Shown here in pieces: positions 28,152-36,711 of a DNA stretch of 54,116 nucleotides. The stretch is from positions 1 to 54,116 of the forward strand of contig NZ_SJEW01000030.1 of assembly GCF_005930475.1 (NCBI RefSeq), given 5' to 3'. The position numbers and the translations under genes are program-made. The stretch is from Modestobacter altitudinis (GTDB lineage Bacteria; Actinomycetota; Actinomycetes; Mycobacteriales; Geodermatophilaceae). How positions within the stretch are numbered: the first letter of the stretch is position 1; every line of letters starts with the position of its first letter. Under the pieces are notes generated by a model that saw nothing but the letters and a program-made list of their open reading frames with translations, was not told where the DNA came from and ran no database searches.

Positions 28152-28330
28152 TGACCTGACCCGCATGCGTGCTGTGCAGATCACCCGCTTCGGCGGCCCC
28201 GAGGTCATGGACGTCGTCGACCTGCCCGACCCCACCCCGGGGGACGGCGAGCAGTTGTTCCACATCAGCTCGTCCGGCGTCGATCCTGCTGACACCCACC
28301 ACCGGCTGTCGTCAGAGCTACCTGAACTCT
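28152..28330 (+). repeat. Quinone oxidoreductase 5' element, copy 9 (read-through)
   Basis: ATG 28165. It follows the family to ADTHHRLS; the stop is lost and the frame runs to 28389. The -10 position reads TGACCT. The upstream flank (GGACCGCGCCCTGACCTGAC) matches that of the intact gene (GGCCGCGCCCTAGCCTGAC), so this copy and the esterase beside it form a segmental duplicate of 50697-51750. Confidence 0.92.
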
Positions 28331-28712
28331 CGAGCTGGCGCACCCGGCACGCACACTCGGCGACACGGCAGGACCCGGGGGGCTCCTGATCGAGCGGCAA
28401 CCCCAGGACTCCTGGCCGCGCGGCAAGGAGCGAGGTGCAGATCCGCCGAGCGCCATCATCGGTCATCCAGCCGGGGTGGCGGCTGATCGCCGTGCTGGCG
28501 AGGTGTCCGGCCAAAGGGCGAAGGTAGTGGCAGCCACGGCGGTGGACAGACCAGTGCCGAGGACCATCTTCGTGCCGAAGTAGATGAGGCAGGACTCGAC
28601 GGCCACCACGTGGCGTTCGCGAACAGCCAGCACTGACTGTCCCTCGAACGACACGAGCCCGGCCGGCTGACGTCCCGGCAAGCACGCCGGCAACACTCCC
28701 GTTCCGCCGCTC
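28331..28712. other. Intergenic region, possible short relic on the minus strand
   Basis: The minus strand is open over 28463-28660 with a hydrophobic stretch (MVLGTGLSTAVAATTFAL) that could be the end of a decayed membrane protein. I cannot assign it to a family. No RNA gene was seen. Confidence 0.25.
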
Positions 28713-28787
28713 AGAGGAGGACCCCGTGATCTCGGCAGGCAACACCCTCGTGCACGTCGGCCAGTTCGTCGCCAGCCCCCTGCACAC

Positions 28788-29795
28788 GTGGTGACCGCCG
28801 ACGCCGTCCAGGTGTTCGGCGTGACCCTCGTCGGGGTCAGCACCACCACCGGCGTCAAGCTGCTGTTCAGCCTGACCCTGATCGCGCTCGTCCTGGCCGT
28901 CCGGGCGCTGGTGCTCCGACTCGCCCGCCGCAGCCTGGGCGGCGGCGTCGGCGACCCGCGCCGGTTCTGGGTCCGTCAAGGCATCCAGGTCATCGTCGCC
29001 GTCATCCTCGTCCTGGGCCTGATCTCCATCTGGGTCACCCCCGACACCGACATCACCACCGGCGTCGGCCTGATCTCCGCGGGTCTGGCCTTCGCCCTGC
29101 AGCAGGTGATCCTGTCCCTGGCCGCCTACTTCGTCATCCTCCGCGGGGACACCTTCGGCGTCGGGGACCGCATCACCCTGGGCGGGGTCCGCGGCGACGT
29201 CGTCCGCCTGGGCTTCCTCAAGACCACGATCATGGAGATGGGCCAGCCCCCGTCGGTGGCGTCCACCGACCCTGCGGTGTGGGTGCACTCCCGCCAGTAC
29301 ACCGGCCGACTCGTCACCGTCACCAACGGCGCGATCTTCACCGAGCCGGTCTACAACTACACCCGCGACTTCCCCTATCTGTGGGAGGAGATCGCGCTCC
29401 CGATCAGCTACGACGCCGACCGGACCACCGCCGAGACCATCCTGCTCACCGCCGCCAGGACTCACGCCGTCACCGACGACGCCGCCGCCCGGGACGCGCT
29501 GGCGCACATGCAGTCCCGCTATGCCATGGCCGACGCCTCCCTGGACCCGGCCGTCTACTGGCGGATCACCGGCAACTGGCTCGAGCTGACGTTGCGCTTC
29601 CTCGTCCCCCACCGCGGGGTCCGCGAGATCAAGGACGCCATCAGCCGCGACCTCCTCACCGCCCTGGACGCCGCCGGCATCGGCATCGCCTCCGCCACCT
29701 ACGAGATCATCGGCGCAGCGGTCGTCCACCTCGACACCGGGGAGACGGCCGACGCCGATCACGACGGCGGCGGGGCCGACCGGAGCGGGTCGTGA
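28788..29795 (+). CDS. MscS-family mechanosensitive channel
   Basis: A 335-residue small-conductance mechanosensitive channel. Three hydrophobic helices (residues 18-110) end in the pore helix GVGLISAGLAFALQQVILSLAAYFVILRGDTFGVGD, followed by the MscS beta domain (DRITLGGVRGDVVRLGF, TVTNGAIF) and the cytoplasmic alpha/beta domain. The start is uncertain. A strong AGAGGAGG at 28713-28720 drives GTG 28726, but that frame stops at TGA 28792-28794 after 22 codons, overlapping GTG 28788/28791. Either the short frame is a leader peptide coupled to the channel, or a one-base frameshift has split the gene. Confidence 0.87.
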   Translation: MVTADAVQVFGVTLVGVSTTTGVKLLFSLTLIALVLAVRALVLRLARRSLGGGVGDPRRFWVRQGIQVIVAVILVLGLISIWVTPDTDITTGVGLISAGLAFALQQVILSLAAYFVILRGDTFGVGDRITLGGVRGDVVRLGFLKTTIMEMGQPPSVASTDPAVWVHSRQYTGRLVTVTNGAIFTEPVYNYTRDFPYLWEEIALPISYDADRTTAETILLTAARTHAVTDDAAARDALAHMQSRYAMADASLDPAVYWRITGNWLELTLRFLVPHRGVREIKDAISRDLLTALDAAGIGIASATYEIIGAAVVHLDTGETADADHDGGGADRSGS

Positions 29796-29859
29796 CCCGA
29801 CGGGGCAGCCGCACGACCAGGTGCTCGTCCCGGGACGGTGGCCGCTGCCCCGGGAGCCG

Positions 29860-31359
29860 TCAGCTCGGGGGGTCCTGCACCGCCACGGCCCGGTAGAGCT
29901 GGTCGTACTGCTCGGCCCGGCCCCGGTAGTGGTCCCGGTGGCCGGGCACCGGGTGCAGCGTCGGCGCGGTCTCGACCGGCGCCCGCGCGGTGTCCGGCGC
30001 CAGCACCTCCAGCGCGTGCAGGGCGGTGCCGTGCAGGGTCGCCCGCTTGATCGTGACCGGTTCCACCGGGGCTCCCAGCGCGTCGGCCAGCATCTGCAAC
30101 CAGCCGGGCAAGTCCTGCGTGACCCGGCCGCTGGCCACGATCCGCTCCGGATCGCCGACGACCGTCCGCAGTTGGTCGGCGATGCGCGCATAGGACAGGG
30201 CGACGCCCTCCATCGCTCCTCGCAGGAGCGCAGGGCCGTCGGTGGCGGTGGACACGCCGGAGATCACCGCCCGGGCGGACGCCGCCCATCCCGTGGAGCG
30301 CTCACCGGACAGGTAGGGCAGGACGAGCGGGGTCCCCGATCCGGGAGCCGCACCCAGCAGCCGGTCGGGGTCCGCCCCGTCCAGCTGCACCGTGTTCTCC
30401 AGCCAGCTGACGACCCGGCCGACGTCGTTGAGCGCACCGCCGAGCAGGGAGCGGTGGGAGTCGACGCGGTAACACCACAGGCCCGGCGGGATGCGCTCGG
30501 GGATGTCGTGCACCAGCACCCGGATGGCCCCGCTGGTGGCCGCGGACAGCGCGGCTGTCCTCCCGTCGTCGGCACCTGCGCCCAGGTTGCTCGCGAAGCC
30601 GTCGGCGATCGGTGCGAACCAGCGGGCGCCGGCGAGCTCCGGCCAGCGCGTTCCGACCTGCGGATCGACATCGGACAGCGGGTGGTCCGGGTCGCGCACC
30701 TCCGACAACTGGTGGGCACCGACTCCAGCGGCGTGGAGCAGCTCGGGGTCCCAGCGCCCGGTCCGCCGGTCGAGGAGGCCGGTCCACGCGGCGGTGGACG
30801 TGCCCGCTGCCGTCGTCCCCAGCAGCCGGAGGTGGACGTACTCCCCCAGGGACATCCACCGCTCCGCCGCGGCGAACCGGTCCTGGTCGGTCTCGCGCAG
30901 CCACCGCAGCCGGGCCGGGAGGTAGCTGCTGTGCAGGCGGCAGCCGGTGCGCTGCTGCACCTGGGCCTCGTCGAGCTCGCTCCGCAGGGCCGTGACCTGC
31001 CGGCCGCACCGGGAGTCAGCGTAGGTGTAGCAGGGGCTGACGGCCCGGCCGTCGGCGCCGACCCCCACCAGGGAGGACGCGAACGTGTCCATCGCCACGC
31101 CGGCCACCCGACCACCCAACGGCCGATCGACGAGGTCCGTGAGGAGCGTCCCGATCTCGTCGGCCACCTGGTCCGGGTCGATCTCGCTGGTGCCGTCAGC
31201 ACCGGACCGGAACTGGTGGGCGACCTTCCGGCGACCTCCCTCCACCGGCCGGCCAGCGGCGTCGTACACGTCACCCCGGCTCGCGGTCGAGCCGACGTCG
31301 AGCGCTACGACGAGGGGTTCCAGCGCATCCTCCAGCGCGACGCGGCCCTTCCCGGTCAT
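29860..31359 (-). CDS. FGGY-family carbohydrate kinase (gluconokinase-like)
   Basis: A 499-residue sugar kinase. The N-terminal domain begins VVALDVGSTASRGDVYD (phosphate-1 motif) and contains VAGVAMDTFASSLVGV with the catalytic Asp. The C-terminal domain has ATSGAIRVL (phosphate 2), LPYLSGERSTGW (FGGY signature region) and IVASGRVTQDLPGWLQMLADALG (adenosine motif). It most resembles gluconate/xylulose kinases; no transport or dehydrogenase gene is adjacent to confirm the sugar. The mannitol dehydrogenase at the far right of the window is a possible pathway companion. Confidence 0.87.
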   Translation of the reverse strand: MTGKGRVALEDALEPLVVALDVGSTASRGDVYDAAGRPVEGGRRKVAHQFRSGADGTSEIDPDQVADEIGTLLTDLVDRPLGGRVAGVAMDTFASSLVGVGADGRAVSPCYTYADSRCGRQVTALRSELDEAQVQQRTGCRLHSSYLPARLRWLRETDQDRFAAAERWMSLGEYVHLRLLGTTAAGTSTAAWTGLLDRRTGRWDPELLHAAGVGAHQLSEVRDPDHPLSDVDPQVGTRWPELAGARWFAPIADGFASNLGAGADDGRTAALSAATSGAIRVLVHDIPERIPPGLWCYRVDSHRSLLGGALNDVGRVVSWLENTVQLDGADPDRLLGAAPGSGTPLVLPYLSGERSTGWAASARAVISGVSTATDGPALLRGAMEGVALSYARIADQLRTVVGDPERIVASGRVTQDLPGWLQMLADALGAPVEPVTIKRATLHGTALHALEVLAPDTARAPVETAPTLHPVPGHRDHYRGRAEQYDQLYRAVAVQDPPS

Positions 31360-32035
31360 CCGCTCCCCGCTCCGCCGAGCCTGCCAGGAGAGCCGACGCT
31401 ACCGCGCACCGGGCGTCGCGAGAGGTACGTCGGCCGCATGGGGCCGATGCGCACGCCCGCGATGGGCGTGGCGACGACCTCACGACCCTGGTGACACGCC
31501 ACCGACCTCCCTCGTGCGCTCCCCCGACGCGCACGCAGGTGCACCACCGCGCGGGTGCAGGGGGGCGGGCACTGCTCGGCGACCTCGGCAGAGGTGGCGG
31601 AGCTGTAGCGATCGTCGATCGTGGCGTCGAGCCTCCGTCGTGGCTGGACAGTCCGTCGGGCGCGTTCGCGCCGCGCGGCCCGACCAGTTCGGCGGTGGAA
31701 GACCCGATGCTCAGACCTGCTGCACGGCAGCGACGGCGTCGGCGGATCGAGCGCGCATGGTCGCCCACCGTCCAGCACGCCGTCCGGCCGGCAGATCGAG
31801 GTCGACTGCTGGAGCACCGCCGGCGCGGCGAGCGTGCTGTTCTCGCCCTACCGGTCGACGAGGTCGGCACGCAGGCAGGCGCGGCCTGCACGATCCGCAC
31901 CCGCTGCGAGAGCACCGCCCAGCCAGCGACCTCGTGGGGCGAGTTGGAACCGCACGGACGGGGATTCGCTGCTGAACCGCCGATGGCACCTCGGGCTCGG
32001 GCTCACCTCCCTTCGCCGCGTGCCGGACGACGCCC
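31360..32035. other. Gene-poor region before repeat copy 10
   Basis: About 680 bases with several open frames on both strands, none with a recognisable protein pattern. No hairpin, RNA gene or operator was identified. Confidence 0.4.
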
Positions 32036-32216
32036 TGGCGTCCGGGGCATGCGTGCTGTGCAGATCACCCGCTTTGGCGGCCCCGAGGTCATGGACGTCG
32101 TCGACCTGCCCGACCCGGTCCCCGGCGACGGCGAGCAGCTCTTCGACGTCTCCTCCTCCGGCGTCAACTTCGCCGACACCCACCACTGGCTGTCGTCCCA
32201 CTGACCTGAGCCGGCC
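32036..32216 (+). repeat. Quinone oxidoreductase 5' element, copy 10 (51-codon ORF intact)
   Basis: ATG 32049 to TGA 32202-32204; 51 residues ending ADTHHWLSSH. The -10 position reads TGGCGT. Its first 46 codons are among the closest to the intact gene (DVSSSGVNFADTH). After the stop, CCTGAGCCGGCCGG gives the longest version of tail A. Confidence 0.93.
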
Positions 32217-32416
32217 GGACCAGCCGCTCGCACACGCGGCCCGGCGGCGCTCTGTCCTGCGCCGTCCCGTCAGGACGGGCGGCGCCGAGCATCGCCCCAC
32301 ATCGCTCCTCCTCGGATCGTCCGCCGCTCCCCGAGTGGTGCACGCATGCGGCGCCCGGTCCGTCGCCACATCCGCGTCGGGTCGGGAAGACGCGGGACCG
32401 CTGACTCCGTGCAAGG

Positions 32417-34657
32417 GTGCTGATCGTGGCGTCGTCCGACTCTCACCGGTGGACGATCCGGACGCTGTACCAGCCGATCGTCGACCTCCGGGACGGCACG
32501 CTCGTCGCCGTGGAGGCGCTGTCGCGGGGGGAGCCGGGGCCACGGGAGTCGGCGCAGTCGCTCTTCGCCTCCGCCCGGGCGACCGGGGCGCTGGTCGAGC
32601 TCGACGAGGCGTGCCTGCGCGCCGCGCTGGTGGGCGCCGGGGAGAGCACGGGGGCCGTCACCCTCTTCGTCAACATGGAAGCGGTCACGGTGTCCGCTCT
32701 CGACCGGCAGCGACTGGCGGAGTTGGCGGATCTGGCCGCCGAGCACGTGCGTGTTGTCGTCGAGGTCACCGAACGCGACCTCCTGGACAGAGCTGCCGAG
32801 CTCGTCCGCGGCGTCCATGCCCTGCGGGACCTGGGGTGGAGCGTGGCCCTGGACGATGCCGGCGCCGAACCCAAGGGCCTGGCGCTCATGCCGTTCCTCC
32901 GGCCTGACGTCATCAAACTCGCCCTCGCCCTGGTCAGTGGGCACACGACCCTGCAGACCGCCGCGGTGGTCAACGCCGTGCGCGCCGAGGCCGAGCGCTC
33001 CGGCGCGATCCTCCTGGCCGAGGGCATCGAGAGCGAGGCGCATCTGGAACGCGCACTGGCGATGGGCGCCCGACTGGGTCAGGGCTGGATGTTCGGTCGG
33101 CCCGGCCCACTGGCGACTGCCGGCCTGTCCGCCCTGCCGGTCCGACCGCCCTCACCTGCCCGTGGTGACCATCCCGGCACGGGCCCCCGTACGCCGTACG
33201 ACCTCCTCACCGCCTCCACGCCCGCACAACGTGCCACTGTGCCGCTGGTCGCATCGATGACCAGGCAACTGGAGCGGCAGGCGCTGCTGCTCGACGACCA
33301 GACGGTGGTCCTGGCGAACTTCCAGAACGCGGAGGCGATGACCCCGGCGACCCGCCGACGGTACGAGTCACTGGCCAGCCTGTCCGCATTGACCGCCGTC
33401 ACCGGGGCCGGCATGCCCGACGAGCCCGCCCCCGGCGTGCACGGCACGGCCCTCGACTCCGACGACCCCCTCACCGAGCAGTGGGTGGCCACAGTGGTCG
33501 GCCCGCACTTCGCCGCCGCGCTGGTCGCACGTGACGCGGCGGCGGGGGACGGCGACGCCCTCGGCCGGCCACTCGGTCCAGGAACCCGTCCCGAGCGCCG
33601 GCTGGACTACGTCCTGACCTACGACCGGCAACGCGTCCTCGACGTCGCGGGAATGCTCCTGGAGAAGGTGCGCGCGATGCCCCGGGCTGTTCCTCGACCG
33701 TCGCCCGCCGCGAGCAGCGTGCCGACCCATCGCGCCGAGGCGGTCCCCCAGGACGTCCTCCCGGACCTCCTGCTGCGGGCCATCGCGACGGCCAGCAACG
33801 GCATCGTCATCGCGGACGCCTCGCTGCCCGGCCTCCCACTGGTCTACGTCAACACGGCGTTCCTGCGTTTGACTGGGTACTCCGCCGACGAGGTGCTCGG
33901 CCGCAACTGCCGCTTCCTGCAGGGCTCGGGCACCGACCCGACGCAGGTGCAGCCCATCAGCCGCCGGCTCCTCGCCGGGCGTGACGTCCACACCGTCCTG
34001 CTCAACTACCGGCGCGACGGGTCGGCCTTCTGGAACGAGGTGCACATAAGCCCGGTCACCGACGCCGGCGGGAACATCACGCACTACATCGGCAACCAGC
34101 TCGACGTCACGAGCCGCGTGGAACGCGAGCAGAGGACGACCTACCTGGCTCATCACGACGAGCTCACCGCGCTCCCGAACCGGGCGCACATCCTCGACCA
34201 TCTCCGGCTGGAGCTGCGACGCGCGCGCAGGAGCGGCGGGAGCGTGGCGGTCCTCATGCTGGACCTGGACGAGTTCAAGGGGATCAACGACCGGTTCGGC
34301 CATGCTGCCGGCGACCGAGCCCTGAGCTGGGCTGCCCACCGCCTGCGTTCGGCGGTCCGCGCTGGTGACCTGCTCGGACGTCTCGGCGGGGACGAGTTCC
34401 TCCTGGTGCTCGCCGGACTCCCGCCGACGGGAGGATCGCCGGACGACCCGGGACGGGGGACGTCGGTCGACGACACACTCCGCCGGGTGCAGGAGCATCT
34501 GCACGCTGCCCTCGACGGCCCCCTCGCTCTCGCCGACACCACCGTCCGTCTCAGCGCGAGTTCCGGAGCCGCCTTGTTCCCCCGCGACGCCGCCGACGTC
34601 GCCGAGTTGATCGCACACGCCGACGCCGCCATGTATCGCCACAAGACCGGCGGCTGA
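32417..34657 (+). CDS. EAL-DICT-LOV-GGDEF cyclic-di-GMP signalling photoreceptor
   Basis: A 746-residue protein with both c-di-GMP enzyme domains. The N-terminal EAL phosphodiesterase domain (residues 12-235) keeps EALSR (33-37), FVNMEA, VEVTERD, LDDAG, VIKLAL, AEGIESE and the late Gln. A DICT sensory domain (about 255-425) follows. A PAS domain of the LOV class has GRNCRFLQG with flavin-adduct Cys498. The C-terminal GGDEF diguanylate cyclase domain has an intact GGDEF at 657-661 and DLDEFKGINDRFGH. Blue light is therefore expected to tune c-di-GMP synthesis or breakdown. EAL at the N-terminus is an uncommon order. GTG 32417 or GTG 32426 starts it. Confidence 0.9.
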   Translation: MLIVASSDSHRWTIRTLYQPIVDLRDGTLVAVEALSRGEPGPRESAQSLFASARATGALVELDEACLRAALVGAGESTGAVTLFVNMEAVTVSALDRQRLAELADLAAEHVRVVVEVTERDLLDRAAELVRGVHALRDLGWSVALDDAGAEPKGLALMPFLRPDVIKLALALVSGHTTLQTAAVVNAVRAEAERSGAILLAEGIESEAHLERALAMGARLGQGWMFGRPGPLATAGLSALPVRPPSPARGDHPGTGPRTPYDLLTASTPAQRATVPLVASMTRQLERQALLLDDQTVVLANFQNAEAMTPATRRRYESLASLSALTAVTGAGMPDEPAPGVHGTALDSDDPLTEQWVATVVGPHFAAALVARDAAAGDGDALGRPLGPGTRPERRLDYVLTYDRQRVLDVAGMLLEKVRAMPRAVPRPSPAASSVPTHRAEAVPQDVLPDLLLRAIATASNGIVIADASLPGLPLVYVNTAFLRLTGYSADEVLGRNCRFLQGSGTDPTQVQPISRRLLAGRDVHTVLLNYRRDGSAFWNEVHISPVTDAGGNITHYIGNQLDVTSRVEREQRTTYLAHHDELTALPNRAHILDHLRLELRRARRSGGSVAVLMLDLDEFKGINDRFGHAAGDRALSWAAHRLRSAVRAGDLLGRLGGDEFLLVLAGLPPTGGSPDDPGRGTSVDDTLRRVQEHLHAALDGPLALADTTVRLSASSGAALFPRDAADVAELIAHADAAMYRHKTGG

Positions 34658-34740
34658 GCACCACACTGCGTCGGCTGCAAGGCGCCGCCCCGGTCGACCG
34701 CATGGACATGCGCGGAGACACCTGTCCGCATCGTCGACGG

Positions 34741-35196
34741 TGGGGGCAGGACCTGATCCCGGGATTGACCAGCGGGTTGATCGAGGTGGGCAGCCCGGGG
34801 GCGGGCTCGATCCTGCCGCAGCCGTTCGTGCGAGCGGATGGTTTCGCGGGACGCCTCGACGACCTGACCGGCGGTGTCGTCCGGGCCATCGCCGTCGAAC
34901 CGCTGACCCCTGGTGACCGAGCGCTGCTCCTCGATGCGTTGGCACCCCTCGGTGGGGTGCTGGTGGTGATCGGTGGTCCTGCCGGGCCGGAAGGAGGCGC
35001 CGTGGACGCGGTCGAGGACGAGGGCGTGCTGAGCTCGTGGTTGCGGGCGACGGGACAGCGCATCGTCGTCGCCCGGCCGGACCACTACGTCTACGGAACC
35101 GCTTCGTCGGCTGCTTATGCGGCGGAGCTCCTCGCCGGACTGCGGAACCGGCTGGCCGGTCGGGCTGGACGTCCGGCGCACGCGCATGGGGCGTGA
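34741..35196 (+). pseudogene. C-terminal relic of a FAD-dependent aromatic monooxygenase
   Basis: Encodes the terminal thioredoxin-like domain of MhpA/PheA-type hydroxylases: LIPGLTSGLIEVGSPGAG, the ILPQPFVR and LDDLTGG segments and the diagnostic VARPDHYVYGTA near the end. The FAD-binding GxGxxG and GD motifs that should precede it are absent, so about the last 150 codons remain. The frame may be expressed from ATG 34702. Its TGA overlaps the start of the MFS gene, suggesting a former hydroxylase-efflux operon. Confidence 0.7.
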
Positions 35197-36418
35197 CCGC
35201 GGCGCCACGGGACACGCGGTCACTGCTCGACCTGAACGGCAGACCGGCCTGGTCGCCCTGCTGGGCTTCCTGTCAGCCTTCGGGCCGCTGTCGATGGACC
35301 TCTACCTACCGGCACTGCCCCGGATACAGACCGGACTGGCCACTGGTCAGTCGCCCGTCCAGCTGACCCTGTCGGCGGTCGCGCTGGGTCTCGCGGTCGG
35401 GCAGCTGATCGCCGGCCCGCTGTCGGACCGGTTCGGCCGTCGTGGGCCGTTGCTGGTCGGCATCGGCACCTGGGCGCTGGCCTCCCTGCTGTGTGCCCTC
35501 TCCCCCACCATCTGGACGCTGATCGCCATCCGGCTGGTGCAGGGCATGGGTGGATCGGCGGGCATCGTGCTCGCCAGGGCCATCGTCCGCGACCGCACCG
35601 GAGGCATGGAGGCGGCCCGCGTCTTCGCGGTGCTCGCCTCGATCCTCGGTGGGGCACCTGTCCTGGCGCCTGTCATCGGCGGGCAGTTGCTGCGGGTGAC
35701 GGACTGGCGGGGACTGTTCGTCTTCCTGGCCGGCACCGGGCTGGTCCTGCTGCTCGTCACCTACCGGACGCTTCCGGAGACGCTGCCCCCCGAGCGCCGG
35801 GTCACCGGCGGGTTGCGGACGACCCTGGTCAACGGCCGGACGCTGATCCGCCGACGCGCGTTCGTCGCCGCCGTGCTGGCTCAGGCCTGCGGCTACGGGG
35901 CCCTGTTCACCTACATCTCCGGATCGCCGTTCGCGCTGCAGACCGGGTACGGGCTGTCGGCCCAGCAGTTCAGTCTGCTCTTCGCCGTCAACGGGGCCGG
36001 GATGGTGGTGGCCGCCCAGGCGTCCCGCCTCCTGGTGCAGCGGGCCGGCCCTCGTCGGTTGCTGCTCGCCGGTCTGACGCTGCAGGTGGTGGCCGGCGCG
36101 TCGCTGCTCGCCGCCGCGGTGACCGGCGCAGGTGTCGCCGTCGTGCTGACCGCTCTCTTCGTGCTCGTGTCGGCCAACGGACTGGTCCTGCCCAACGCGA
36201 CAGCGCTGGCCATGGCCGACTCCGACCGGATGGCCGGCAGCGCCGCCGCCCTGCTCGGGGTCACCCAGTTCACCGTGGCCGGCATCGGTGCCCCGCTCAT
36301 CGGTCTGGGCACCGCCGGCACACTGCTGCCGGTGGCGGTGGTCGTGTCCGCCTTCGCTGCCCTCGGCACCGCCGCCGCAGCTGCCGCACCTGCAGGGCGG
36401 TCGCCCGCTTCGGCGTGA
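35186..36418 (+). CDS. Bcr/CflA-family MFS drug efflux transporter
   Basis: A 410-residue, 12-helix major facilitator. SAFGPLSMDLYLPALPRI in the first helix with its conserved Asp, GPLSDRFGRRGPLL (motif A) and the RLVQGMGGSAGIVLARAIVRD segment (motif B/C region) are typical of Bcr/CflA multidrug pumps, which export chloramphenicol, bicyclomycin and similar compounds with proton antiport. ATG 35186 overlaps the end of the monooxygenase relic (ATG inside GCATGGGGCGTGA), so translation was coupled to it. Confidence 0.92.
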   Translation: MGRDRGATGHAVTARPERQTGLVALLGFLSAFGPLSMDLYLPALPRIQTGLATGQSPVQLTLSAVALGLAVGQLIAGPLSDRFGRRGPLLVGIGTWALASLLCALSPTIWTLIAIRLVQGMGGSAGIVLARAIVRDRTGGMEAARVFAVLASILGGAPVLAPVIGGQLLRVTDWRGLFVFLAGTGLVLLLVTYRTLPETLPPERRVTGGLRTTLVNGRTLIRRRAFVAAVLAQACGYGALFTYISGSPFALQTGYGLSAQQFSLLFAVNGAGMVVAAQASRLLVQRAGPRRLLLAGLTLQVVAGASLLAAAVTGAGVAVVLTALFVLVSANGLVLPNATALAMADSDRMAGSAAALLGVTQFTVAGIGAPLIGLGTAGTLLPVAVVVSAFAALGTAAAAAAPAGRSPASA

Positions 36419-36711
36419 GGTCGCGTCCCGTCGGTGGAGCAGGTCACCGGACTCACCTGCTCCGAGGAGACGGACGCCTCGCCGGCACGAGAGCTCGCGA
36501 CGTCACCAGGGCGTGCGCTGGTCCCGAGTGACGAGCTGCAGGCTGCGGTCCCCGCCCCGGACCGTCCACCGCGGCAGAGCGGTATCCGGCGCACCGCCCC
36601 CGAGCCCACGGTCATACAGGTCCTGGGCAGTTGGGGTCGATCCGGGTTTGGACACTGCCGATGTCATCGGACAGTGGTCTGCGCAGGAGGCCAGCATCCG
36701 GAGAGGCAGAC

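Noticed and set aside
27891-30191. A 766-codon minus-strand frame covering the MscS gene
   Set aside because: It spans repeat copy 9 and the antisense of MscS, with no domain pattern outside a short part overlapping the kinase gene in another frame.
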